Notes: generated by a model from the sequence alone, not told the origin. A stretch of 64,000 bases of DNA from Rhizobium oryziradicis (GCF_001939045.1 NZ_MKIM01000020.1:1-64000); one strand, 5' to 3'. Counted from the stretch's first letter, positions 25,878 through 34,971 are shown. Numbers and translations: made by a program.

Positions 25878-27790
25878 TTACTCGGCGTCATGCCTTGGCA
25901 TTGCTGTCAGCAACCTTGCTGGCGCGGCCCACTTTCAGCTTTGCAGCACAGGATGTGGCGCGAGAGCCTTTGAGCCTGAAAGAAGCGGTGGCGGCGGGCA
26001 AGCTTCCGCCGATGGCTGAGCGTTTGCCCAAAGTGCCAAGGGTCATTCCGCTGAACACACCCAATCTGGCACCGGGGCGTTATGGCGGCGATGTTCGCAT
26101 GTTGATTGGTGGTCAGCGCGATATTCGCTACATGCCCATCATCAGCTATAGCCGCCTGATTGGCTATGATCTGCATTTCAATTTCCAGCCCGATCTTCTC
26201 GAGCGGTTTGAGGTTGTTGAAGAGCGCATCTTTACCTTCCACTTACGCGAAGGGCATCGCTGGTCGGATGGCAGTCCGTTTACGACGGAAGATTTTCGCT
26301 ACACCTGGGAAGACATGTTCCATGACAAGGAACTCTATATCGGCGGCATTCCCACCGTGTTCCGGGTGAATGACAAAGAGCCAGTGTTTGAGGTTCTGGA
26401 TGCGTTGACGGTGCGCTACACCTGGGAAGATCCCAATCCCGATTTTCTGGCAGAACTGGCATCCCCGGTGGCAACACGCCTGATGATGCCAGCAAGCTAT
26501 CTCAAGACCTATCATCGCAAATATCAAAAGCCGGATAAACTGGCGAAATTGATTGAGAAAAAAGGCGTGCAGGACTGGGTGGCGCTGCACCAGAAAATGT
26601 CGCGCACCGTGCGGCCTGAAAATCCCGATCTGCCAACGCTGGATGCGTGGATGAACACCACCAAGCCACCCGCCGGGCAGTTTATTTTTGCACGCAATCC
26701 CTACTATCACCGGGTTGATGAAAACGGATTGCAATTGCCCTATCTGGACCGCATGGTTCTGGGCGTTGGTTCCGGTGATCTGGTGGCGGCCAAAACTGGC
26801 ACGGGTGAGAGCGATCTGCAATTCACCAATCTGGATTTTACCGATTACACCTTTTTGAAAAATGCGGAAAAGCGCTTTCCAATCAAGGTTAATCTGTGGA
26901 AGCGCACGCAGGGATCACGCATTGCGCTGATGCCGAACCTGAACTGCAAGGATCCGGTCTGGAATGCGCTGCTGCGCGATGTGCGGGTGCGCCGCGCCAT
27001 GTCTTTGGGCATCAACCGCGAAGAGATCAACAAGGCGGTGTTTTTTGGCCTGGCCCAGCCCAGTGCCAATACGGTCTTGCCGGAAAGCCCGTTGTTCAAG
27101 CCGGAATACCGCGATGCTTATGCAATCTATGACGTTGATCAGGCCAATGCGCTGTTGCAAGAGGCGGGTATGGTGCGCGAAGGCGCGCATGGCATTCGCA
27201 CGCTCCCCGATGGCAGGCCTGCAACGCTGATCATTGAAACAACCGGCGACAGCGGATTTGATTCGGACGTGCTCGAACTGATCACCGATGAATGGTACAA
27301 GATTGGTATACGGGTGTTTGTCCATGTCGCCCATCGCGAGCTATTTCGCCGCCGCATCACCGGCGGTGAAACCGTGATGTCGGTGTGGATGGGCTTGGAC
27401 AATGGCGTCCCGACGGCGGATATGTCCCCGCGCGAGCTGGCACCGACCAGCGACGAGCAGTTGCAATGGCCGCTTTGGGGCTTGCACACATTGTCGGGCG
27501 GTGGTGATGGCCGCCGCGCCGACCTGAAAGAAGCCAAGGCGCTGCTGGATCTGTTTTATGAATGGCGCCGCTCCGACACATTGGAAGAGCGCACCGCCAT
27601 CTGGCATCAGATGCTGAGCCTCTATACCAGTCAGGTTTTCACCATTGGCATTGTCAATGGCGGTTTGCAGCCGATTGTGCGGGCAAAAAAGCTGCGCAAT
27701 TTGCCAGACAAGGGGCTCTATGGTTTTGACCCCACTGCCTATCTCGGCATCTATATGCCAGATACCTTCTGGTATGATGAGGATGCATAG
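25874..27790 (+). CDS. Solute-binding protein, family 5, with twin-arginine signal
   Basis: Periplasmic binding protein of 638 aa for the second importer. Its N-terminus MITRRHALALLS carries a twin-arginine pair and a hydrophobic stretch ending near SFA-AQ, which suggests Tat export, unlike the Sec-type paralogue at 7801. The mature region starts with the same KLPPMAERLPKVPRV pattern and has HLREGHRWSDGSPFTTEDF. Translation starts at a GTG that overlaps the ATPase stop (GTGA). The permease gene begins on the very next base after its stop codon, so unlike the first system there is no attenuator. The ligand is unknown; the surrounding glycosyltransferases make a sugar-containing compound a reasonable guess. 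Confidence 0.9.
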   Translation: MITRRHALALLSATLLARPTFSFAAQDVAREPLSLKEAVAAGKLPPMAERLPKVPRVIPLNTPNLAPGRYGGDVRMLIGGQRDIRYMPIISYSRLIGYDLHFNFQPDLLERFEVVEERIFTFHLREGHRWSDGSPFTTEDFRYTWEDMFHDKELYIGGIPTVFRVNDKEPVFEVLDALTVRYTWEDPNPDFLAELASPVATRLMMPASYLKTYHRKYQKPDKLAKLIEKKGVQDWVALHQKMSRTVRPENPDLPTLDAWMNTTKPPAGQFIFARNPYYHRVDENGLQLPYLDRMVLGVGSGDLVAAKTGTGESDLQFTNLDFTDYTFLKNAEKRFPIKVNLWKRTQGSRIALMPNLNCKDPVWNALLRDVRVRRAMSLGINREEINKAVFFGLAQPSANTVLPESPLFKPEYRDAYAIYDVDQANALLQEAGMVREGAHGIRTLPDGRPATLIIETTGDSGFDSDVLELITDEWYKIGIRVFVHVAHRELFRRRITGGETVMSVWMGLDNGVPTADMSPRELAPTSDEQLQWPLWGLHTLSGGGDGRRADLKEAKALLDLFYEWRRSDTLEERTAIWHQMLSLYTSQVFTIGIVNGGLQPIVRAKKLRNLPDKGLYGFDPTAYLGIYMPDTFWYDEDA

Positions 27791-28789
27791 ATGATACGCT
27801 ATATTCTCTGGCGCATTGCCGTAATGATCCCCACCTTGTTCATGATCTCGGTTCTGGTCTTCACCATTATCGAACTGCCGCCCGGCGACTATTTTGAAAG
27901 CTATATTGAGGAAATGCGGGCGATTGGCGAAAAAGCCGATATGCAGCAGATCGATGAATTGCGGGCACGCTACGGCTTTAATGAATCAGAGCCTGTGCGC
28001 TATTTTCATTGGATCACCGGCTTTGTGCAGGGCGATTTCGGCTACTCGTTCGAATATCGCTTGCCAGTATCGGAAGTGGTGGGCGACCGCCTGTGGCTGA
28101 CCATTCTGGTCTCGGTTGTCACGATTATCATGACATGGCTGATCGCCTTTCCCATCGGCATCTACTCGGCCACCCATCAATACAGCTGGGGCGATTACGG
28201 GCTGACCTTTCTGGGCCTGATTGGTATTGCCGTGCCGAATTTCATTCTGGCGCTGGTTTTGATGTATTTTGCCAATATCTGGTTTGGCACCTCCATTGGC
28301 CATTTGATGGATCAGCAGTTTTTGGGCCAGCCAATGAGCTGGGCAAAAGCCAAATCCATTCTGGAGCATTTGTGGATTCCGGTGGTGATCATTGGCACCG
28401 CTGGCACCGCCGGCATGGTGCGGCGTGTGCGCGCCAATCTGCTGGATGAGTTGAACAAGCAATATGTGATGACAGCCCGCGCCAAGGGCCTTCATCCGTT
28501 TAAAGTGCTGATCAAATATCCGCTGCGCCTGTCTTTGAACTTTTTCATCTCCGACATTGGCTCGGTGCTGCCGACCATTATTTCCGGCGCTGAAATTACC
28601 GCGGTGGTGTTGTCTTTGGAAACCACCGGCCCCATGCTGATCCGGGCTTTGCAAAATCAGGACATGTATCTGGCAGGTTCATTCCTGATGTTTTTGGCAG
28701 TGCTGACGGTGATTGGCGTGCTGGTATCCGATATTGCGCTGGCATTTCTGGATCCACGCATCCGGCTTCAGGGCGGGAGAACGAAATGA
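27791..28789 (+). CDS. ABC transporter permease, DppB/OppB type
   Basis: Inner-membrane permease of 332 aa. It begins IRYILWRIAVMIPTLFMISV and has ELPPGDYFESYIEEM, as in its paralogue at 9888. The EAA-type loop (VMTARAKGLHP) and the final LVSDIALAFLDPRIRL are normal for DppB. The start codon immediately follows the stop of the binding-protein gene and the end overlaps the next permease gene by 4 bp, so the operon is tightly coupled. Confidence 0.93.
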   Translation: MIRYILWRIAVMIPTLFMISVLVFTIIELPPGDYFESYIEEMRAIGEKADMQQIDELRARYGFNESEPVRYFHWITGFVQGDFGYSFEYRLPVSEVVGDRLWLTILVSVVTIIMTWLIAFPIGIYSATHQYSWGDYGLTFLGLIGIAVPNFILALVLMYFANIWFGTSIGHLMDQQFLGQPMSWAKAKSILEHLWIPVVIIGTAGTAGMVRRVRANLLDELNKQYVMTARAKGLHPFKVLIKYPLRLSLNFFISDIGSVLPTIISGAEITAVVLSLETTGPMLIRALQNQDMYLAGSFLMFLAVLTVIGVLVSDIALAFLDPRIRLQGGRTK

Positions 28790-29961
28790 GCGAGAGCGGC
28801 ATGTCATCTCCAGCAGCAAACCATTATGTCTCAACCGCGCCGTTTGATCCTTATGCCGCCGAGCAGGGCGGGGCGGCGGAAGGCTCATCCTTCAATCAGG
28901 CTTCGCAGCTGAAATTGACCTGGTGGCGGTTCAAGCGGCATAAGCCCGCGCTTTACGCCGGGGTTTTGCTGCTGCTTGCCTATCTGATGATTGTCATCGT
29001 TGAATTTCTGGCTCCTTATAATGTCCACACCCGTGACGTGGACCGCATTTATGCCCCGCCGCAATCGTTGCATCTGTTCCACGATGGTTCCTTTGTTGGT
29101 CCCTTCGTCTATGGGCGCATCATGACGCTGGACATGGACACGCTGCGGCGGGTTTATACCGACGACAAGAACAAGGTCGAGAAGCTACGGTTTTTCTGCT
29201 CCGGTGATCGCTATCGTTTCTGGGGTCTTGTGGATGCCAACTTCCATCTGGTGTGCCCGGCAGAAGGCGGCAGCCTGTTTGTGCTAGGCACGGACCGGCT
29301 CGGCCGCGATGTGTTGTCGCGCATTCTGTATGGTGCCCGCATTTCGCTGACCATCGGCCTGTTGGGGGTAATGACCAGCTTTGTTCTTGGCATTGTGATT
29401 GGTGGCCTTGCGGGCTATTGGGGCGGCTGGTTTGATATGATCGTCCAGCGCATTATTGAAGTGCTGCATTCTATCCCCAGCATTCCGCTGTGGCTGGCCA
29501 TGGCGGCTATCATGCCGGCAGACTGGTCGCCGCTGGTGGTTTATCTCGGCATCACCTTCATTCTCGGTCTGCTGGACTGGACGGGCTTGGCGCGGGCCGT
29601 GCGCTCCAAGCTGCTGGCCCTGCGTGAGGAAGATTATGTGCTGGCGGCCCAGATGATGGGGGCTGGCAGCTCGCGCATCATTGGCCGCCATCTTATTCCC
29701 GGTTTCATGTCGCATCTGATTGCCAGCGCGACATTGACCATTCCCGGTATGATTCTTGGTGAAACAACCTTGAGTTTTCTGGGCTTGGGGCTGCGACCAC
29801 CGATTACCAGCTGGGGTGTGCTGTTGACGGAGGCCCGCTCTGTCAACGTGATTGCCCTCTATCCGTGGCTGTTGTTTCCGGTCGTTCCAGTGATTGTGAT
29901 CATCCTTGCCTTTAATTTTCTGGGGGATGGTCTAAGAGATGCCGCAGATCCATACAAATGA
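28786..29961 (+). CDS. ABC transporter permease, DppC/OppC type, long form
   Basis: Second permease, 391 aa. Like the protein at 10882 it carries an extra segment of about 110 residues between helix 1 and the conserved GTDRLGRDVLSRILYGAR motif. The segment has two cysteines (FFCSGDRY and LVCPAEGG) that are absent from the paralogue and could form a disulfide if periplasmic. The EAA loop (EDYVLAAQMMGAG) and FNFLGDGLRDAADP are conserved. The start overlaps the previous stop (ATGA). It is the last gene of the second importer operon; no clear terminator follows. Confidence 0.92.
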   Translation: MSESGMSSPAANHYVSTAPFDPYAAEQGGAAEGSSFNQASQLKLTWWRFKRHKPALYAGVLLLLAYLMIVIVEFLAPYNVHTRDVDRIYAPPQSLHLFHDGSFVGPFVYGRIMTLDMDTLRRVYTDDKNKVEKLRFFCSGDRYRFWGLVDANFHLVCPAEGGSLFVLGTDRLGRDVLSRILYGARISLTIGLLGVMTSFVLGIVIGGLAGYWGGWFDMIVQRIIEVLHSIPSIPLWLAMAAIMPADWSPLVVYLGITFILGLLDWTGLARAVRSKLLALREEDYVLAAQMMGAGSSRIIGRHLIPGFMSHLIASATLTIPGMILGETTLSFLGLGLRPPITSWGVLLTEARSVNVIALYPWLLFPVVPVIVIILAFNFLGDGLRDAADPYK

Positions 29962-30021
29962 TCCGCGTGGCAATCTGGTCGCATCGGGTACGGAACACGG
30001 GTTGCTGTACCATGTTTAATC

Positions 30022-30072
30022 GGCTGTATCGCTTGTCTTTGTCTGCGCTTTTGTCACAGACCCGATACAGTC
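30022..30072 (+). other. Nested hairpins upstream of the glycosyltransferase operon
   Basis: GGCTGTATCG (30022-30031) pairs with CGATACAGTC (30063-30072) with one G-U pair. Inside it GTCTG (30041-30045) pairs with CAGAC (30057-30061). The structure ends 60 bases before the ATG of the next gene. There is no T-tract after it. It could be a leader structure, a weak end for the upstream operon, or an operator. Confidence 0.4.
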
Positions 30073-30132
30073 ATAAGGATATGTCGCATTGTCGGGTGCT
30101 CTAAACTCCGGTGCTCAGGAGATATTGTTTAC

Positions 30133-31341
30133 ATGCTGAAACGCCTTAGCAACGCGCGCATCTTGATGTACAGCCATGACACATTTGGTCTTGGCCATTT
30201 ACGGCGCTGTCGCACCATTGCCCATTCGCTGGTCGAAGACTATCGCGGGGTACAGGTTCTGATTATTTCGGGAGCAACCATTGCGGGTGCCTTTGATTAT
30301 CGTGCACGGGTTGATTTTGTCAAGATCCCGAGCGTGATCAAGCTGCACAACGGTGCCTATACCTCGATGGACCAGCATATTGATCTGCACGAAACGTTGA
30401 AAATGCGCCAGTCGATCATCCGCCACACAGCGGAGAGCTTTGAGCCGGATATGTTTATCATCGACAAGGAGCCGCTTGGGCTTCGCGGTGAGGTTGAGGA
30501 CACTTTGGTTTATCTGAAAACCAAGGGCACACGTCTGGTGCTGGGCCTGCGCGATGTGATGGATGCGCCGCATCTGTTGGAAGCCGAGTGGAAGCGCAAT
30601 GATGTGCTGACCAAGATTGCCAAGCTCTATGATGATGTCTGGGTCTATGGCCCGCCCGATTTTTATGATCCGCTCACCGGCATTGATGTGCCGCAGGCCT
30701 TGCGTGACAAGATGCAATTTGTTGGCTTTTTGCAGCGCAATGCGTTGGGCGGAACGCGTTCGGAACATGCGCCGCAAGGCGATTATCTGCTGGTGACCAC
30801 CGGCGGCGGCGGCGATGGTGCCGAATTGGTGCGAGATGTGATTGCTGCCTATAAGGCTGACCCGACGCTGGATCACAATGCTCTGGTGGTGCTTGGTCCT
30901 TACATGCCGGTGGAGATGCGGCAGAAATTCATGGAAGAGGGGGCAAGCCATCCTAAACTCACGATCATTGAGTTTGATAACCGGATGGAAGACCTGATTG
31001 TCGGTGCCAAAGCCATTGTTGCGATGGGTGGTTACAACACCTATTGCGAAATTCTGTCCTTTGATAAGCCAGCCTTGATTGTGCCGCGCACCGAGCCTCG
31101 GCAGGAACAGTTGATCCGGGCAACACGGGCTTCACAGCTTGGGCTGGTCAGCATGGTTTCGGCGGATGATTCGTCTGACAGCATGGCGTTCGCGCAAGCC
31201 ATCAAGGATGTGCTCAAGCGCGATCCGCCGTCGGTCAGCGCGCCGGGCATGCATCTTGAAGGCTTGCCAACGATTTCGCGTCTGGTGGCGGAAAATCTGG
31301 CAAGCAGCGAAAAAGGCCATCTCTCGGTGGTGCAAGGATAA
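30133..31341 (+). CDS. MurG-like glycosyltransferase (COG4671-like)
   Basis: A 402-aa GT-B protein. It starts with ARILMYSHDTFGLGHLRRCRTIAHSL, a glycine-rich H-x4-G-x-GH pattern typical of MurG-like predicted transferases. The donor half has LLVTTGGGGDGAELVRDV and AMGGYNTYCEILSFDKPALIVPRTEPR. It is related to the third gene of this operon (32601-33755), with a GT4 gene between them. There is no membrane helix. It is the first gene of a three-gene operon with near-zero spacing. The sugar and acceptor are unknown. Confidence 0.82.
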   Translation: MLKRLSNARILMYSHDTFGLGHLRRCRTIAHSLVEDYRGVQVLIISGATIAGAFDYRARVDFVKIPSVIKLHNGAYTSMDQHIDLHETLKMRQSIIRHTAESFEPDMFIIDKEPLGLRGEVEDTLVYLKTKGTRLVLGLRDVMDAPHLLEAEWKRNDVLTKIAKLYDDVWVYGPPDFYDPLTGIDVPQALRDKMQFVGFLQRNALGGTRSEHAPQGDYLLVTTGGGGDGAELVRDVIAAYKADPTLDHNALVVLGPYMPVEMRQKFMEEGASHPKLTIIEFDNRMEDLIVGAKAIVAMGGYNTYCEILSFDKPALIVPRTEPRQEQLIRATRASQLGLVSMVSADDSSDSMAFAQAIKDVLKRDPPSVSAPGMHLEGLPTISRLVAENLASSEKGHLSVVQG

Positions 31342-32604
31342 GTGAACGTGCAGAATCCTGCGAAAATTACTGTCTTGCTCAAGGGTTATCCGCGCTTGTC
31401 CGAGACCTTTATTGCCCAAGAATTGCTGGGTTTGGAAAAGGCAGGCTTTGAGCTGGAACTGGTGGCCATGCGCCGCCCGACCGATAAAAAGCGCCACCCG
31501 GTGCATGATGAAATCAAAGCACCCGTGCATTATCTGCCCGAATATCTGCATGAAGAACCCCTCCGGGTGTTGAAAGCATTGGGCAAAGCCTGCCGCTTGC
31601 CGGGTTTCGGCAAGATGTTGCGCCAGTTTTTCAAGGATCTGCCGCGTGATTTTTCGCGCAATCGCTTTCGGCGTTTGGGGCAGGCCATGGTGCTGGTGGC
31701 GGAATGGCCGGGCAAGGCCGAGTGGCTGCACGCCCATTTCATTCACACGCCCGCCTCGGTGGCCTTCTATGCCAGCCTGCTGAGCGGTATGGGCTGGAGT
31801 GTTTCGGCCCACGCCAAGGACATCTGGACATCGAAGGATTGGGATCTGGCCGACAAATTGGCCCATGTGGATTGGGCTGTCACCTGCACGCGGGTGGGTT
31901 ATGAGCAGTTGAGCGCGCTTGCCAAAGATCGGCGGGCTGAAGATCGCAAGGTGGTGCATTTGAGCTATCACGGGCTGGATTTGCAGCGCTTTCCGCATTT
32001 TGAGGGTGCGCGTTCCCGCCGCGACGGTTCAGATGTTCATGATCCCGTGCGGATTTTGTCTGTGGGACGCGCGGTAAAGAAAAAAGGCTATGATGTGCTG
32101 TTGCACGCCCTTGCCAAGCTTCCGAGTGAGCTGAACTGGGCTTTCACCCATATCGGCGGCGGTGATGAACTGGCAAAGCTGAAGGCCTTGGCCGATCAAT
32201 TGCACATCGCCGATCGCATCACCTGGAAAGGGGCAATGGACCAGCGCGATGTGCTGACCCATTACCGCGAGAGCGATGTGTTCACGCTCGCCTGTCGCAT
32301 CACCGCCGATGGCGATCGCGATGGCCTGCCCAATGTGTTGGTGGAGGCGGCAAGTCAGGGCCTGATGGCGGTATCCACCACGGTGTCTGGCATATCCGAG
32401 CTGTTTGTGAATGGGGAAAACGGCTTGCTGGTTGCCCCGGATGATCCTGTGGTGCTGGCAGACGCTTTGCAGAACGCCATCCGCAATCCAGATCTGCGCC
32501 ATCAGTTGGGTGCCGCTGCCGAGCAAAAAGTGCGGCAGGATTTTGATTATCAAAACAGTATCCGCGATTTGACAGTGCTGTTTAACCGGAGCCTTGGCCA
32601 ATGA
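31342..32604 (+). CDS. Glycosyltransferase, GT4-like
   Basis: A 420-aa GT-B transferase. It begins KITVLLKGYPRLSETFIAQEL, a frequent start in polysaccharide GT4 enzymes. HAHFIHTPASVAFYASLLSG and SAHAKDIW are in the N-terminal domain, and LSVGRAVKKKGYDVLLHAL and GLPNVLVEAASQGLMAVSTTVSGISE in the donor domain. Translation starts at a GTG directly after the TAA of the preceding gene, with AAGGA overlapping that stop. It overlaps the next gene by 4 bp. Confidence 0.9.
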   Translation: MNVQNPAKITVLLKGYPRLSETFIAQELLGLEKAGFELELVAMRRPTDKKRHPVHDEIKAPVHYLPEYLHEEPLRVLKALGKACRLPGFGKMLRQFFKDLPRDFSRNRFRRLGQAMVLVAEWPGKAEWLHAHFIHTPASVAFYASLLSGMGWSVSAHAKDIWTSKDWDLADKLAHVDWAVTCTRVGYEQLSALAKDRRAEDRKVVHLSYHGLDLQRFPHFEGARSRRDGSDVHDPVRILSVGRAVKKKGYDVLLHALAKLPSELNWAFTHIGGGDELAKLKALADQLHIADRITWKGAMDQRDVLTHYRESDVFTLACRITADGDRDGLPNVLVEAASQGLMAVSTTVSGISELFVNGENGLLVAPDDPVVLADALQNAIRNPDLRHQLGAAAEQKVRQDFDYQNSIRDLTVLFNRSLGQ

Positions 32605-33755
32605 CGCAGCCTGCACCCAAACGGGTGATGTTCTATGTGCAGCATTTGCTGGGCATTGGCCATCTGGCCCGCGCCAGCCGCATTGCGGGTGCCATGGTGG
32701 AGGTCGGTTTTGCGGTAACGCTGGTGACCGGTGGCGCGCCCGTGAAGGGCTTTCCGGGGGAGGGGATTGCCCATGCGCAATTGCCCGCTGTTTTATCGGC
32801 CACCGGCTTTTCCGGCTTGGTGGACAGCGATGGTGCGGCCGTGGATGCTGCTTTTGAGCAAAACCGCACCGCCCTTTTGCTGGAAACGTTTGAGAGAATG
32901 AAGCCTGATGTCGTGATTGTCGAGGCCTTTCCTTTTGGCCGCAGGCAGGTGCGGTTTGAGCTTTTGCCGCTGCTGGCGGCGATTAAGGCAGCAGAGCACA
33001 AGCCTTTGCTGTTCAGCTCGGTGCGCGACATCTTGCAGGAAAACCGAAAGCCCGGACGCGATCAGGAAACCGTTGATCTGGTGCTGGAGCATTTTGATGG
33101 TGTTCTGGTGCATGGTGATCCGCATTTTGTGCGGCTGGAGGAAACCTTTCCGCTGGCTGAGACCATTGCCGACAAGATTTATTACACCGGCTTGGTGGCA
33201 GCACCTGAGCCCGCTCCCGCACAGGATCCGTTTGATATCGTCGTCTCCGCCGGTGGCGGTGCCGTGGGGGCGGCGCTGATTGAGGCGGCCATGTCGGCCC
33301 AGCAGATTTTGGGTGGAGATGACCGCTGGTGCCTGATCACCGGACCCAATCTGCCGCAGGCCGATTATGACCGCTTTGCAGACGTGGCTCCACAGAACGT
33401 GACGCTCTACCGCTTCCGGCCTGATTTTCCGGCTCTCTTGCCAAGGGCAAAACTCTCTATTTCGCAGGCGGGTTATAATACGGTTTGTGATCTGTTGCGC
33501 GCGCGTTGCCCCGCGCTGTTGGTGCCCTTTGCGGCGGGTGGAGAAACCGAGCAAACCGTGCGGGCGCAAAAACTGCAAGCACTTGGGCTTGCTCATGTCA
33601 TCTTGGAAGAGGGGCTGAATGGTGCTGCCATGGCCGAGGCCGTGGCACGCGCAAAAGCCCTGCAATTTCCAGAGGATCTCACCGTGTCATTGAACGGGGC
33701 GGCAGAGACTGCAAGGCTTGTTGCTGAAAAACTGGATCAAAGAGCCAACGGCTGA
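32601..33755 (+). CDS. MurG-like glycosyltransferase (COG4671-like)
   Basis: A 384-aa GT-B protein paralogous to the product of 30133-31341. The N-terminus [20 protein letters not shown] keeps the G-x-GH-L pattern. The C-terminal half has [19 protein letters not shown] and [24 protein letters not shown]. The start overlaps the GT4 stop (ATGA). Its last 19 bp overlap the 3' end of the convergent epimerase gene. It completes a three-transferase operon that probably adds successive sugars to one glycan. Confidence 0.83.
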   Translation: MTQPAPKRVMFYVQHLLGIGHLARASRIAGAMVEVGFAVTLVTGGAPVKGFPGEGIAHAQLPAVLSATGFSGLVDSDGAAVDAAFEQNRTALLLETFERMKPDVVIVEAFPFGRRQVRFELLPLLAAIKAAEHKPLLFSSVRDILQENRKPGRDQETVDLVLEHFDGVLVHGDPHFVRLEETFPLAETIADKIYYTGLVAAPEPAPAQDPFDIVVSAGGGAVGAALIEAAMSAQQILGGDDRWCLITGPNLPQADYDRFADVAPQNVTLYRFRPDFPALLPRAKLSISQAGYNTVCDLLRARCPALLVPFAAGGETEQTVRAQKLQALGLAHVILEEGLNGAAMAEAVARAKALQFPEDLTVSLNGAAETARLVAEKLDQRANG

Positions 33756-34768
33756 TAATGCTCGCGATACCATTCCACCGTGGCTTTCACGCCTTGCTCA
33801 AGGCTGGTCATCGGCTTTGATCCCGTCAGGGCCACCAGCAGATCAGGGCTTGCAAAGGTGCGCGGCACATCGCCTTGCTGCATGGGCAGCATCACCCGCT
33901 TCGTAGGCTGACCCATGATTGCTTCCAGCGTTTCAATGAAATCCATCAGCGCGATGGGCTGGCCGCCGCCGATGTTGATGACGCGAAACGGCGCGTTGTG
34001 TGAGAGCGTATCCAGCCCTTCCGGCATGGATACCCGATTGTCTTCCGAGGGCGCAATGGCTGACAGGCGAATGATGCTGTCGACCAGATCGTCAATATAG
34101 GTAAAATCCCGGCTCATCTTGCCTTCGCCATAAATCTCAATGGCTTCATCGGCCAGCATCGCCTTGATGAACTTGAACAAGGCCATATCCGGGCGACCCC
34201 AGGGACCATAAACGGTAAAGAAGCGAAAGGCAGTGGTCGGCACTTTATAGAGATGGGCGTAGCTGTGGGCCATCAGCTCCATGCCCTTTTTGCTTGCGGC
34301 ATAAAACGTCATCGGCTCGTCGGCACGGTCCATTTCGCGAAACGGCACTTGTGGGTTGGCACCATAAATCGACGAGGTAGATGCCAGCATCAAATGACCG
34401 ATTTGCAATTGCCGGGCAATTTCAACAATATTCCACGAGCCAATCAGGTTGGAATCCAGATAGGCCTTGGGATTTTCAAGGCTGTAGCGCACGCCTGCTT
34501 GTGCGGCCAGATGGATGATGACATCGGGCTTGGCTGCATCGACCGCCTGTTCCAGTGCCGCCCGATCTTCGAGCATTGCTTGAACGCCGGTGAAATTGGG
34601 AAATTGCGCAAGTCCTGCATTGCGGGCTTCTTTCAGGCGCAGATTATAATAGGCGGTCATGCCATCATAGCCTGTCACCGTATGACCCTCCCGAAGAAGA
34701 CGGCGGGCGAGATGAAAGCCAATGAAACCTGCAGTGCCAGTGATAAAATAGCGCACGATCAAAACCAT
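33737..34768 (-). CDS. NAD-dependent nucleotide-sugar epimerase (UDP-glucuronate epimerase-like)
   Basis: A 343-aa extended short-chain dehydrogenase. The NAD motif is [15 protein letters not shown] near the N-terminus, the catalytic serine region is [11 protein letters not shown], and the YxxxK pair is YAASK. Segments [17 protein letters not shown] and [17 protein letters not shown] are characteristic of UDP-glucuronate 4-epimerases of the LpsL/Cap1J group, which make UDP-galacturonate for lipopolysaccharide or capsule. I chose the ATG at 34768; an in-frame ATG at 34783 adds five residues, and neither has a strong Shine-Dalgarno. It is convergent with the glycosyltransferase operon and overlaps its end by 19 bp. 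Confidence 0.88.
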   Translation of the reverse strand: MVLIVRYFITGTAGFIGFHLARRLLREGHTVTGYDGMTAYYNLRLKEARNAGLAQFPNFTGVQAMLEDRAALEQAVDAAKPDVIIHLAAQAGVRYSLENPKAYLDSNLIGSWNIVEIARQLQIGHLMLASTSSIYGANPQVPFREMDRADEPMTFYAASKKGMELMAHSYAHLYKVPTTAFRFFTVYGPWGRPDMALFKFIKAMLADEAIEIYGEGKMSRDFTYIDDLVDSIIRLSAIAPSEDNRVSMPEGLDTLSHNAPFRVINIGGGQPIALMDFIETLEAIMGQPTKRVMLPMQQGDVPRTFASPDLLVALTGSKPMTSLEQGVKATVEWYREHYQPLAL

Positions 34769-34911
34769 ATTGCTGGGGCGCAAAGCCCGAAATGACAGAA
34801 TGCCGGGTGCTGCGTGATGCAGCGTGCGACCTGATTGTCTTGTGGCTGACGTTTAACAAAGGGTTGGGTCATCAAGTCAAGCGAATGGTGAAGAAAAGCG
34901 ACGCGCTACCG

Positions 34912-34947
34912 ATCAAAATAAAAACCGGCGCACCCTTGCGCGCCGGT
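34912..34947 (-). terminator. Intrinsic terminator of the second chemoreceptor gene
   Basis: On the minus strand a perfect 8-bp G/C-rich stem (34924-34931 with 34940-34947, arm ACCGGCGC) is followed by a T-rich run, TTTTTATTTTG. It lies 24 bases past the chemoreceptor stop codon. Confidence 0.85.
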
Positions 34948-34971
34948 TGCTCAAAGCCTGAGGCAAGTCCC

